Shown here piece after piece: positions 7,953-18,189 of a stretch of DNA of 64,000 bases (within the stretch, counting starts at the first letter, position 1; each line of letters begins with the position of its first letter). The translations under genes were made by a program, and so were the position numbers. Source of the DNA: Streptomyces sp. B3I8. Lineage in GTDB: Bacteria; Actinomycetota; Actinomycetes; Streptomycetales; Streptomycetaceae. The stretch covers positions 3,423,501-3,487,500 of the forward strand of contig NZ_JAUSYN010000002.1 of NCBI RefSeq assembly GCF_030816915.1, in the 5' to 3' direction. The notes below the pieces were generated by a model. That model saw only the letters and a list, made by a program, of their open reading frames with translations. It ran no database searches and was not told where the DNA came from.

Positions 7953-8642
7953 TCAGTTGAAGGGAACGGCGTCCGCCGGGGCGGTGTGCCAGTTGGTGAC
8001 GATCGGCTTGTCGACGGTGATGGTGTCGACCGGCAGGGAAACCGGGTTGGGGTCACTGTCGCCGACGGCGACGATGATGTTGTCGAACTCCACTCCACCG
8101 TCGCTGTTGGTGGACTTGGTCTTCACTCCGGCGTAGGCGGCGGTGCTCCCGCTCAGCTTGATCTGCTGCCCGACGGACTGCTCCGCGGGGCCGGCCTGCG
8201 TGCCGTCGGAGCCGAACGCCACGGTCGGGAGGGCGGCGGGCAGCCAGCAGGTGATGCCCGACTTCGCCTTGGCGGTGATGAGGATGTAACCACCGGCCTG
8301 CGTCTCGGACTTGGTGCTCCAGGAGATGTCGTTGGCACCGCAGGTCTGCTCGACCTTCGACCGCGTGCCGTCGCCGGTGTCGACGCCGGAACCGTCCGCG
8401 CCCTGGTTCCCCTTGCCGGCGCTCTGACCGCTGCTCGCCGCCTTCTCACCGGAACCGGCGGTCTTGCCCGCCGTGCTGCCGGCCGTGCTGCCGGCCGTCT
8501 TGCCGGACGAGGCGGCGGACGAGGACCCCTGCGAGGCGCCGGTGTCCGTGCTCGTGTCCCCGTCCTGGCACGCGGTCATCAGCATGGCGCCACCCACGAT
8601 GACCGCGGAGACGAGCAGAGCCTTGCGACGGTTGCCGGACAT
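7953..8642 (-). CDS. DUF4232-type secreted lipoprotein
   Basis: A 229-residue precursor. The signal sequence RRKALLVSAVIVGGAMLMTAC carries a lipobox (LMTAC, written within 20 residues from KALLV), so Cys25 should be lipidated. A Ser/Gly/Ala/Lys linker (about 26-95, with repeated GSTAGSTAGKTAG) leads to a beta-rich domain (about 97-229) with Cys pairs near CGANDISWS and GITCWLPAALPTV and the ending VGDSDPNPVSLPVDTI, typical of DUF4232. The family is exported and of unknown role. RBS AAAGGGGAACCCC before ATG 8642. Monocistronic. Confidence 0.85.
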   Translation of the reverse strand: MSGNRRKALLVSAVIVGGAMLMTACQDGDTSTDTGASQGSSSAASSGKTAGSTAGSTAGKTAGSGEKAASSGQSAGKGNQGADGSGVDTGDGTRSKVEQTCGANDISWSTKSETQAGGYILITAKAKSGITCWLPAALPTVAFGSDGTQAGPAEQSVGQQIKLSGSTAAYAGVKTKSTNSDGGVEFDNIIVAVGDSDPNPVSLPVDTITVDKPIVTNWHTAPADAVPFN

Positions 8643-9368
8643 GGGGTTCCCCTTTGTGTTGAGCAGGTGGCCGGGACCGGATCCGTTCCGGCCCCTCGGT
8701 GGTTACTCACCCACTATGAGGGGCTCATGACCTCAGGCGTTGCCGCTGAGCCGTTCCAGCACATCCCCGTCACAGACCAGTGACGTCGTCACAAACGTGT
8801 GCCCGACCCGCCCCGGAGACAACCGACGCGAGTGACCGGGCACACCGGGCTGACCAACCGACCGGCTGACCGGGCTGATGACCGGGCCCGGTCCAGGCGG
8901 CCGCAGGACGCGGGAGCGCGCCGACGACAGGATTTGATCGGTGTTCGAGAGGCGGGCTTCCCGTCGATGAACGGGCTGGTCGGGTCTGACAGCACCTGTT
9001 GAGCCGGTGGATCACGCCATACGACAGTCAAGTCCTGCGCACGGCCCACGTCGAGGTACACGCTCGGAAGGGGAAATGCCGACCGACGGCCCCGCCCGAT
9101 CACCCGCAGCAGCACGGTCACACCGAATACGTAACCATGGCGGGTCCGGCGCTGCTTGCAGGGGCTGGACCGGGCCCTGGCCATCAGCCGTATCGCGGAG
9201 GCCGTGGACCGCAGCGTGGTCGAAGGAGACGGGGTCCTGTTCATGCCGTCGTGGCGCCGCGAGTGGCTGCACGCGGCTTCGCGGTGCCCAACTCAGGGTG
9301 TACGCCTGCCGGGCACGTGCGGGAAGGCACGACTACTCGGGATGGGGGACAAGAACCGCCGCAACGAC
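8643..9368. other. Long intergenic region with no convincing gene
   Basis: This holds the lipoprotein promoter at its left end. From about 9156 a + frame reads LQGLDRALAISRIAEAVDRS and VEGDGVLFMPSWRREWLHAA, which has coding-like composition but no start with an RBS and no family I recognise. It may be the eroded end of an element once inserted beside the tRNA-Arg gene. Several CTGACC/GACCGG repeats lie at 8850-8890. Confidence 0.35.
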
Positions 9369-9396
9369 AAAGGCCCCGGAGTGATCCGGGGCCTTT
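9369..9396 (-). terminator. Terminator of tRNA-Arg
   Basis: aaaggccccgg (9369-9379) pairs perfectly with ccggggccttt (9386-9396) around a 6-nt loop. It starts 9 nt past the tRNA 3' end. The A/T ends give a short U-run in the reverse-strand transcript. Confidence 0.85.
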
Positions 9397-9404
9397 GACC
9401 TGTG

Positions 9405-9477
9405 TGCACTCGGCAGGATTCGAACCTGCAACCTTCTGATCCGTAGTCAGATGCTCTATCCGTTAAGCTACGAGTGC
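9405..9477 (-). tRNA. tRNA-Arg (anticodon ACG)
   Basis: The reverse strand folds as a 73-nt cloverleaf: acceptor arms GCACTCG/CGAGTGC with discriminator A, D-arm AGCTTAACGGATAGAGC, anticodon stem TCTGA/TCAGA with loop CTACGGA (anticodon ACG), and T-arm GCAGGTTCGAATCCTGC. CCA is not encoded. Confidence 0.97.
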
Positions 9478-9640
9478 TTGTGTGTTCTGTTGTGTTGCTC
9501 TTCCTTCCGGGCTTTTCGGCCCGGTCGGCGTTGCGGGAACAACATTACATGACTGGCGGCGGGACGCGAAATCCGTTTGCCATACCCGGCCTGAACTGGG
9601 GAAACGTCGTTCTGGGGATCGTTGCGCCGAGGCTGTACGA

Positions 9641-9673
9641 CCGAAGCCCCGGTCCTGGGGACCGGGGCTTCGG
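9641..9673 (-). terminator. Terminator of tRNA-Ser(GCU)
   Basis: ccgaagccccggt (9641-9653) pairs with accggggcttcgg (9661-9673), a 13-bp stem with a 7-nt loop just downstream of the reverse-strand tRNA. Confidence 0.85.
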
Positions 9674-9684
9674 TGTGGTGGGAG

Positions 9685-9775
9685 CGGAGGCGGAGGGATT
9701 TGAACCCTCGATGGGCTTTAAAACCCAAACCGCATTAGCAGTGCGGCGCCATAGACCGGACTAGGCGACGCCTCC
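9685..9775 (-). tRNA. tRNA-Ser (anticodon GCU)
   Basis: A 91-nt class II tRNA: acceptor GGAGGCG/CGCCTCC with discriminator G, anticodon stem CCGCA/TGCGG with loop CTGCTAA (anticodon GCT), a long variable arm GGGTTTTAAAGCCC, and T-arm GAGGGTTCAAATCCCTC. CCA is not encoded. Confidence 0.97.
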
Positions 9776-9943
9776 CGCACAGCCGCCCGCGCGAGCGCGA
9801 GTGGTGCGTGCAGATGATGACACAGTCGAGCGCGGTGTCACCAATCGGCTCCCACGGTACTAGGCGGGCAGGCGGCAGAGCAAAGTCCTTTGTCCGGTGC
9901 GGCGCCCACGCAACCAGGTGCGCCCTGGCGCGTTGGGCAGGAC

Positions 9944-10483
9944 ATGGTTCACGTCTCCCTCGGGCGTTCCGCCCGGCTCCCCGCACGTCCTCCGTCCTGC
10001 CCCGTCCGTTCCGCCCGTGGTCGCCCCCCGCTCGCCGCCGCCCTCGCCGCTGTCGCCGTCGTCCTGACCGGTTCCGCCGCAGGGGTGGTGTCCGCCGATG
10101 CGCACAGCCGGACGTCCGCCGGGCCGTACGACGCCGCCGGCGGGGACCGGCTCACCGTCACCGTCCGGAACGCGGGTCGCGCCGACGGGACGTACCTGCT
10201 GCGCTGCCACCCCGGCGGCGGCAGCCACCCCGACCCCGGCGGGGCCTGCGCGACGCTGGACCGCCGGACCACCTGGGGACGGGACCCGTTCGCACCGGTG
10301 CCGCCCGACGCGCTGTGCACCATGCGGTACGGCGGGCCCGCCACCGCCCGCGTCACCGGGACCTGGGCCGGGCGGCCCGTCGACGCGTCGTACGACCGCG
10401 TCGACGGGTGCGAGATCGCCCGCTGGGAGGCGCTCGTGCCCGTGCTGCCCGCCCAGGACCACCAGCTCCGTACGTATCCGTGA
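9944..10483 (+). CDS. Subtilisin-inhibitor-like (SSI family) secreted protein
   Basis: A 179-residue precursor. The signal region has basic N-terminal residues and the core LAAALAAVAVVLTGSAAG, probably cleaved near SADA. The mature part follows the SSI pattern: LTVTVRNAG, TYLLRCHPGGGSHPDPGGAC, a middle loop, then DALCTMRYGG, VTGTWAGRPVDASYDRVDGC. The four Cys fit the two SSI disulfides. By alignment with SSI (C-P-M-V-Y) the reactive bond would be Met-Arg in C-T-M-R-Y. SSI proteins inhibit extracellular subtilisin- or trypsin-like proteases and are often highly expressed in stationary phase. ATG 9944 chosen for a normal signal peptide; an upstream in-frame start exists at 9890. Confidence 0.85.
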   Translation: MVHVSLGRSARLPARPPSCPVRSARGRPPLAAALAAVAVVLTGSAAGVVSADAHSRTSAGPYDAAGGDRLTVTVRNAGRADGTYLLRCHPGGGSHPDPGGACATLDRRTTWGRDPFAPVPPDALCTMRYGGPATARVTGTWAGRPVDASYDRVDGCEIARWEALVPVLPAQDHQLRTYP

Positions 10484-10780
10484 GCAGGAGAGGTGCGGAG
10501 CGCGGAGCCAGGGGTGCGGCGCGCTCCGGCATGCGTCGGGTCACCGGCGTGCGACGGCGGACGCAGGAGGTGCGGAGGAGTCGTGAGGGTCCTGCACCCG
10601 GCGCGCGGGATCACGCCGTGCGCCCGGCAGGAACCGGCCCCACCCACGTGCGACCTCCGCCTCATCCCGCGCCGCCGGGACCGCCTCTGCGCTTAGACTC
10701 CCTCGCGTGACACGCTGCGGGACGGTTGGCAAGATGGCCCCCGCGGTCGGCAAGGTGCGGTGACAGGGAGGACGCGACTC
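10484..10780 (+). promoter_or_regulatory. Promoter region of the PAS hybrid sensor gene
   Basis: 297 bases without a gene. TAGACT at 10694-10699 is a reasonable -10 box for transcription towards the sensor gene. The RBS GGGAGG (10765-10770) lies 10 nt before GTG 10781. Confidence 0.4.
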
Positions 10781-13700
10781 GTGAGCAGCAGGCCATCCCG
10801 AGGCGCTGCTCGCCTCGCAGCCATACTGGACGCACTGCCCGACGCGTTGGTGCTGGTCAACGCCAACGGGACGGTCGTCAACGCGAACACCATCGCCCTG
10901 GAGGCCTTCGAGACCCCGGGCACCGCCCTGGTCGGCCGGGGGCTGCTCGACCTGCTGCCGGAGTTCGACTCCCGGCTCATCCCGGGCTCCATGCGCCGCC
11001 CCGACCACGTCGACCCGCGCGCCCGGACCAGGCCGACCCGGATGACGGCCCGCCGCACCGACGGCTCCGAGTTCCCCGTCGAGGTCACCAGCGCCAACCT
11101 CGAGGACGCCCGCCAGGCCTACGACGGATACGGCTACACCGGCGACGAACTGCTGATGCTCGTCGTACGCGATCTGTCCGGCACCGTGGACACCGAGGCG
11201 GAACTCGCGCGGTCGCAGCGGCAGACCGAGATGATCCTGCGGGCCGCCTCCGAGGGCGTCGTCGGCACGGACACCGACGGGCGGATCGTCCTGGTCAACC
11301 CGGCCGCCGCGCAGATCCTCGGCTACCGGGCCAACGAACTGGGCGGCAAGGAGCTCCACACCCTGGTGCTCCACTCCCGCGAGGACGAATCGCCGTTCCC
11401 GTACGCGGAGTCCCCGCTGGCCGACACCCTGCGCTCCGGGCGCAAGCACCGGGTCCGCGGCCAGGTGCTGTGGTCGAAGGCCGGAAACAAGGTGCCCGTC
11501 GACCTGACCACCGCCCCGGTGCGCGACGGCGACCAGCTCGTCGGCGCGGTGATGACCTTCACCGACCGGCGCCCGTTCGACACGCTCAGCGCCGAGAAGC
11601 ACGAGTCGGAGGAGCGGCACCAGCAGGAGCTGCGGCAGCTCGCCGAGGAGCACGCGGCGGAGCTGGAGCGGGTGCGCGAGGAGCACTCCGCCGAGCTCGA
11701 GACGCTGCGGGAGCGGCACGCGGAGGAACTCGCCGCGGGCGACGAGCGCTACGCGGCGCTGGGCGAACGCGAGAAGGACCGCTATGAAGCCCTGACCGCC
11801 CGCTACGACCAGCTCTTCGCGGTGCTCGGCCGGTCCCTGCGCGGTCCGCTGGACCAGCTCCGTGCCGAACTGTCCGCGCTCGCCGCGGACGACGCCGGGC
11901 AGCTGTGGCCCGAGGCCAACCAGGTCCTGCACTACCTCGCGGCCGGGTACTCCCGCATCACCACCCTGCTCGACAACGTCCTGGGCTTCCAGCGCCTGGA
12001 CGCCGGGGAGGACGGGCTCACGCGCACGGCCGCCATGCTCGACGCGGTCGTCGCGGCCGGGGTCGACGGTGCCGTCGAGCTGATCGGCCCCGGGCGCGTG
12101 CAGTTCGCGGTGCACGCCCCGCCGATCGAGGCGGAGGTCGACGCGCACCGGCTCGCCCAGGCGCTCGCGCACCTCGTGGCGGACGTGGCCGGGGTCGACG
12201 CCACCGGGAACTCGCCGGTCTCGGCGGGCGGCTACATGGACAACACGGTCGTCGTGGCCGCCGCCCAGCGCGGCGAGGTGGTCCGCATCGAGGTGCGCGG
12301 CCCGTACCCCGGCGGCGACCCGGTGCACCAGCCGATCGTGCGGGGCATCGTCCGCGCGCACGGCGGGGTGCTGCAGACGCACGAGGTGCCGGGGATGAGC
12401 GGCAGCGCCTACGTCCTCGAGGTACCGCTCGGCGCCGGGGCGGGCGCCGTGCCCGCGGCGGCCGCCAGCGGCACGGCCGGTGCGCCGACGACCGGTGCGC
12501 CGGCGACGGGCGGAACCGCGGTGGGTGCCGAGGTGGCGCTCGTGGGCGCGGCGGATGCAGCCGGTCCCGTGGGTGCGGCGGATGCGCCGGGTACACCGGG
12601 TACGGCCACGGCGGAGACGGGTACCGAGGGTGACGGCGAGAGCGTGCGGTCGCCGCAGGGTGGTGGACGGCGGCGGGCCCGGCGGGCCTCCACCGACGCC
12701 TTCCTGGACGGCGGCGGCGCGGTTCCGGCCCCGGAGGAAGAGGTCCCCGCGCCCACCGGCCGGCGCCGTCGCCGGGCCGCGGAGGCCGCCTCCGTGCCTG
12801 TGCAGGGCGGTGCCGCCACGCCGGACGCCTCCGGGGAGGCGGTGTCCGACGGCACCGGGCGCCGGCGCGGACACCCCGGTTCCGGTACGGACGCGCCGGG
12901 CGAGGGTGCCGGGGGGCCCGGCGTCTCCGAGGGAGCCGTCGTCACCGCGGCCGAGCACGCGGCGGGCGCCGCGGCCACCGGGCTGGGCGCGACCGTGCCG
13001 CCCCAGGGCGTTCCAGCCCCCACGGGCCGACGGGCCCGCCGGGACACCGAGCCGCAGGCCCTCCCGCCGGCGCTCCCCGCGGCGCCCACCGGAGCCACCG
13101 AGTCCGTGGAGGGTTCCGGGGCCTCCGGCCGGCCGACCGGTCGGCGTCGGCGGGCCCTCGCGAGCGCGGCCGAGCGTGCCGCCGGTGTTCCCGCCCCCGC
13201 CGAGCAGGGCGCGCGGCCCGTCTTCGCGCTGCCACCCGCCGAGGCCGACCGCGGTCCGGAGTACGCCGCGGCTGCCGCGGCGGCGTCCGCGCCGATGTCC
13301 GTCGGTGCGGAGGGTGCGGACGTCGGCCGCCACGACGCCGTCGCCCACGACCAGGACGGGGACCACACCCCGCCGCAGCCGCATCCGGTGCAGACCCCCA
13401 CGGGGCGCCGCCGGGCAGCAGCCGCACCCGGCACCCCCGCCGGACAGGTGCCGGGGCAGGTCCGCCCGACGGAGACAACGGGTGTACAGGGGCAGGTGCC
13501 CACGGTTCCCGCCACGGTTCCCGGTGCTCCGGGACAGGCCGTGCCGGCACCCGGCGCGCCCGCGACAACCGGTGCCGCCGCGCCGATTCCGGCCGTCGGC
13601 TTGCAGGGCGTGCAAGGCGTGCAGCAGCCGACCGTCGTTCCGGGGCAGCCGGGACAGCCGGTGCGAGGAGGGGTTCCCGGCCAGGCGCTTCCCGTCCCGG

Positions 13701-15499
13701 GCGGCGTCCAGGCGTTCGGCATGCCGGGAGTCGGAGGCCCTGAGGTCGCGCCGGTCCAGGCCGCCGCACAGGCCGTGCCCGCGCAGGTGCCCGCGCAGGG
13801 CGGGCCGGTCCCGCTGCCGGGGCAGTTCCAGCCCGTACCCGTGCCGGTCATGGATCAGGGTGGTCCGACGCCCGGCGCGCCCGCGGCTCCCCTTCCCGGC
13901 CAGCTGCCCCCGGTCGGCGGCGCCCAGCCCGTTCCGCCGGCGCAAGGTGGCGCTGCTGCCGGTGCCGTGCCCGCGCAGGCACAGGCCGCGCCCGTCGGGG
14001 GCCACGGTCCCGTCGCGCAGCAGCCGCTCCCGGCACCGGGACCGCTGTCCGGGCAGCCGGTGCAGCCCGAGCCTGTGCCGCCCGGCGCCGTACCGCAGGG
14101 CCCGGCGCCCGTACCGGGCCCGCTCCCCGGGGCCACTCCCGGCATGCCCGTCCCCCCGCAGGCCACCCCCGCGCCGGCGCGGCCGCCGGCCGCGGCCCCC
14201 GGCACCCCCGGTGTCGCCCCACCCCCCGCCGCGCAGCCCACGCCCACCCCGGCCCCGGGCACCCCGCTCCCGCCGGAGCGGCCCGCCGCGCCGAGGGTCG
14301 CGCAACCGCTGCCCGCCGAGGCCGCCGCGCCGAGCGCACCCGTCGCACCCGCCGCGCCCGTCGACCCGAACTCGACGCAGGGCCGGGCGATCAGCGTGCG
14401 GACGCTGGGCCAGGGCGTACCGTTCGCCCGCCAGGCCACCGGCGCCGTGCCCACCGCTCCGCAGGCCCCGCAGGCGGGGCCGGCATCCCAGGCACACACG
14501 CCTCCGCCGCACCACCCCGGTGGTGCGGGCCGCCGCCGCAAGCTCGGCACGCCGCCCGAACCCGCCGCCGAGCGTCCGGAGACGGGCGGTCGGCCGCACC
14601 CGTCCGCGGGTCCGGCCCCGCAGTCCCGCCAGGCCGGGGCCACCGAGGGCGCCGGACGGTCGTACGCCATAGGAGCCCCGGACAAGAACGCCGACGAGGG
14701 TCCGGAACCGCTCGACGGTCCCGGCGGTGCCGTGGAGATCGCCGACCAGCCCCATCCCCCGCCGCTCGACGACGAACTGCCCCCCGAGCCCCTGGACAAC
14801 CCGCGCCGGCTGCTCGTCTGGCCCGCGCCCGACGTCCTCACCCAGCAGGCGCTCAGCGACCGCGGCTACCGGCCCGTCATCGTCAACTCCCGTGAGGACG
14901 TCGACGCGCAGATCGCCGCCTTCCCCGCGGCCCTCTTCGTCGACCCGCTCACCGGCCCGATCACCCGTACGGCGTTGCAGGCGCTGCGCCAGGCCGCCGT
15001 CGCGGCCGAGGTGCCGGTGATGGTGACGGCGGGGCTCGGGCAGGCCTCGCGCGAGGCGGCGTACGGCGCCGATCCGGCCGTACTGCTGAAGGCGCTGGCC
15101 CCCCGGGATTCCGAGCAGCATCCGCCGCGCGTCCTGCTCGTCGAGGAGCACGCGGAGATCGCGCTCGCTCTCACGGCGACGCTCGAGCGGCGCGGGATGC
15201 AGGTCGGACGGGCCGCCTCCGACGCGGATGCCGTGGCGCTGGCCTCGCAGATGCGGCCGAACCTGGTGGTGATGGACCTGATGCAGGTGCGCCGCCGTCA
15301 GGCGGGTGTCGTCGACTGGCTGCGCGCCAACAAACTGCTCAACCGCACACCTCTGGTCATCTACACCACCGCCGTGGACCAGGCCGAGCTGCCGCGGCTG
15401 GTCTCCGGGGAGACGGTGCTGTTCCTCGCGGAGCGGTCGACCAGTCCGGAGGTGCAGGACCGGATCGTGGACCTGCTGGCGCGCATCGGCACGAACTGA
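10781..15499 (+). CDS. Giant PAS hybrid sensor with degenerate kinase and receiver
   Basis: A 1,572-residue cytosolic protein. Order: PAS 1 (about 10-120, LDALPDALVLVNANGTVVNA); PAS 2 (about 145-270, ILRAASEGVVGTDTDGRIVL); a Glu/Arg coiled coil (about 275-350); a dimerisation-like segment VLGRSLRGPLDQL at the H-box position but with no His; an HATPase-like end (SGSAYVLEVPLG); about 790 residues of Pro/Ala/Gly-rich linker with scattered PTGRRRR motifs (about 550-1338); a receiver-like fold without an acceptor site (RRLLVWPAPDVL); and a receiver with Asp about 1499 (LVVMDLMQ) but EE instead of DD and no conserved Lys. It may be a signalling scaffold rather than an enzyme. Start GTG 10781 is preferred for its GGGAGG; GTG 10760 is an alternative. 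Confidence 0.85.
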   Translation: MSSRPSRGAARLAAILDALPDALVLVNANGTVVNANTIALEAFETPGTALVGRGLLDLLPEFDSRLIPGSMRRPDHVDPRARTRPTRMTARRTDGSEFPVEVTSANLEDARQAYDGYGYTGDELLMLVVRDLSGTVDTEAELARSQRQTEMILRAASEGVVGTDTDGRIVLVNPAAAQILGYRANELGGKELHTLVLHSREDESPFPYAESPLADTLRSGRKHRVRGQVLWSKAGNKVPVDLTTAPVRDGDQLVGAVMTFTDRRPFDTLSAEKHESEERHQQELRQLAEEHAAELERVREEHSAELETLRERHAEELAAGDERYAALGEREKDRYEALTARYDQLFAVLGRSLRGPLDQLRAELSALAADDAGQLWPEANQVLHYLAAGYSRITTLLDNVLGFQRLDAGEDGLTRTAAMLDAVVAAGVDGAVELIGPGRVQFAVHAPPIEAEVDAHRLAQALAHLVADVAGVDATGNSPVSAGGYMDNTVVVAAAQRGEVVRIEVRGPYPGGDPVHQPIVRGIVRAHGGVLQTHEVPGMSGSAYVLEVPLGAGAGAVPAAAASGTAGAPTTGAPATGGTAVGAEVALVGAADAAGPVGAADAPGTPGTATAETGTEGDGESVRSPQGGGRRRARRASTDAFLDGGGAVPAPEEEVPAPTGRRRRRAAEAASVPVQGGAATPDASGEAVSDGTGRRRGHPGSGTDAPGEGAGGPGVSEGAVVTAAEHAAGAAATGLGATVPPQGVPAPTGRRARRDTEPQALPPALPAAPTGATESVEGSGASGRPTGRRRRALASAAERAAGVPAPAEQGARPVFALPPAEADRGPEYAAAAAAASAPMSVGAEGADVGRHDAVAHDQDGDHTPPQPHPVQTPTGRRRAAAAPGTPAGQVPGQVRPTETTGVQGQVPTVPATVPGAPGQAVPAPGAPATTGAAAPIPAVGLQGVQGVQQPTVVPGQPGQPVRGGVPGQALPVPGGVQAFGMPGVGGPEVAPVQAAAQAVPAQVPAQGGPVPLPGQFQPVPVPVMDQGGPTPGAPAAPLPGQLPPVGGAQPVPPAQGGAAAGAVPAQAQAAPVGGHGPVAQQPLPAPGPLSGQPVQPEPVPPGAVPQGPAPVPGPLPGATPGMPVPPQATPAPARPPAAAPGTPGVAPPPAAQPTPTPAPGTPLPPERPAAPRVAQPLPAEAAAPSAPVAPAAPVDPNSTQGRAISVRTLGQGVPFARQATGAVPTAPQAPQAGPASQAHTPPPHHPGGAGRRRKLGTPPEPAAERPETGGRPHPSAGPAPQSRQAGATEGAGRSYAIGAPDKNADEGPEPLDGPGGAVEIADQPHPPPLDDELPPEPLDNPRRLLVWPAPDVLTQQALSDRGYRPVIVNSREDVDAQIAAFPAALFVDPLTGPITRTALQALRQAAVAAEVPVMVTAGLGQASREAAYGADPAVLLKALAPRDSEQHPPRVLLVEEHAEIALALTATLERRGMQVGRAASDADAVALASQMRPNLVVMDLMQVRRRQAGVVDWLRANKLLNRTPLVIYTTAVDQAELPRLVSGETVLFLAERSTSPEVQDRIVDLLARIGTN

Positions 15500-15511
15500 C
15501 GCGGGGGCGGT

Positions 15512-15525
15512 GTTTCACGTGAAAC
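15512..15525. promoter_or_regulatory. parS site 1
   Basis: The exact 14-mer GTTTCACGTGAAAC, extended to a perfect 22-bp palindrome (15508-15529). It lies between the convergent sensor and acyl-CoA ligase genes. ParB binds parS near oriC to organise and segregate Streptomyces chromosomes. Confidence 0.95.
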
Positions 15526-15624
15526 ACCGCCGTCGAGGTCACCGCCGTCGGGATCGCTGCCGTCGGGATCACCGCACTCACGGAACACCCGCCCCCAGGG
15601 CCGGCCGTCCGTGAACTCGGACGC

Positions 15625-17277
<1,653 letters not shown>

Positions 17278-17360
17278 GGCGTCCTCCCGGGGCGGCGACA
17301 TTGCCTGCGCGGATGGCCGCGCGGGAATGCGCGGCGGTAGGGGTTGGGCTGATTCTGCTC

Positions 17361-17378
17361 ACATACCGCGCGGTATGT
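17361..17378. promoter_or_regulatory. Perfect 18-bp palindrome upstream of the acyl-CoA ligase
   Basis: ACATACCGCGCGGTATGT, exactly self-complementary, resembles ATACCGNNCGGTAT operators of TetR-family repressors. A second small palindrome (TGATCGATCA) lies about 15 bp further right. Confidence 0.7.
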
Positions 17379-17511
17379 CACTAGCGGCTTGAATGATCGA
17401 TCAATGCGCCCCGGGGCTCGGAACGGAGACGGAAGCGGAGGCAGGGGACGCGGGCGGGGACACTGAGCACGGAGCCCCCGGCCCCTTCCGGGGGGTGCCG
17501 CCGGACAGGCC

Positions 17512-18075
17512 CTAGCGGACCGGGCTCAGTTCCGGGTCCTCGCGGAGCTTGCCGAGCGCCCGCGACACCGCCGACTTCACCGTGCCGATGGAGACGCCGA
17601 GCACCTCCGCCGTCTGGGCCTCGCTCAGGTCCTCGTAATACCTGAGTACCACCATCGCCCGCTGCCGCGTCGGCAGCTTCAGGATCGCGCGCCACATCGC
17701 GTCGTGCAGTGCCTGCTGCTCGGCCGGGTCCGTGGCCGGCGTGAGCTCCGGCTCGGGCAGTTCCTCGCAGGCGAACTCGTCGACCTTCCGCTTGCGCCAC
17801 TGGGAGGTACGGGTGTTCACCAGCGCCCGGCGGACGTACCCGTCCAGCGCCCGGTGGTCCTGGATGCGCTCCCACGCGACGTACGTCTTGGCCAGCGCCG
17901 TCTGCAGCAGGTCCTCCGCGTCGCTCGGGTTCGCGGTGAGCGACCGGGCGGTGCGCAGCAGCAGCGGCTGGCGGGCCGCCACGTACGCCGAGAACGACGG
18001 GTACGACGGCTGCGGCAGGGTCTGCCGGGCCGGCGTCGCGGCGGCCGAAGCGCTGGTGCAGACGGGTGTGGTCAT
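17512..18075 (-). CDS. SigE-family ECF RNA polymerase sigma factor
   Basis: A 187-residue ECF sigma factor. Region 2 (about residues 25-100): FSAYVAARQPLLLRTARSL, then NPSDAEDLLQTALAKTYVAW and GYVRRALVNTRTSQWRKRK. Region 4 (about 125-180): DAMWRAILKLPTRQRAMVVL, YYEDLSEAQTAEVLGVSIG and TVKSAVSRALGKLRED. The sequence resembles the SigE-family factor I remember as SCO4005. No anti-sigma gene adjoins it, so regulation may be transcriptional. The N-terminal MTTPVCTSAS leader is retained as start. The gene lies downstream of the DUF1906 gene on the same strand with 114 bp between, including a TGTAGGA/TCCTACA hairpin (18147-18177). Confidence 0.93.
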   Translation of the reverse strand: MTTPVCTSASAAATPARQTLPQPSYPSFSAYVAARQPLLLRTARSLTANPSDAEDLLQTALAKTYVAWERIQDHRALDGYVRRALVNTRTSQWRKRKVDEFACEELPEPELTPATDPAEQQALHDAMWRAILKLPTRQRAMVVLRYYEDLSEAQTAEVLGVSIGTVKSAVSRALGKLREDPELSPVR

Positions 18076-18189
18076 GACTCAACGCTAGGAGCGGGCCCCA
18101 CCCCGGCGGATCGGCCGCAGGTCCCGAAGCCGTGTCCCCCTCAGGTTGTAGGAAGGGGGAGGGCCCCACCTCCTACAGGTGGAGGAGGA

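Noticed and set aside
10541..15151. A 1,536-codon open frame antisense to the PAS sensor
   Set aside because: It reads as Arg/Gly/Leu-rich low complexity with no domain; long antisense frames are expected opposite GC-biased codons. The sense frame has clear domains and an RBS.
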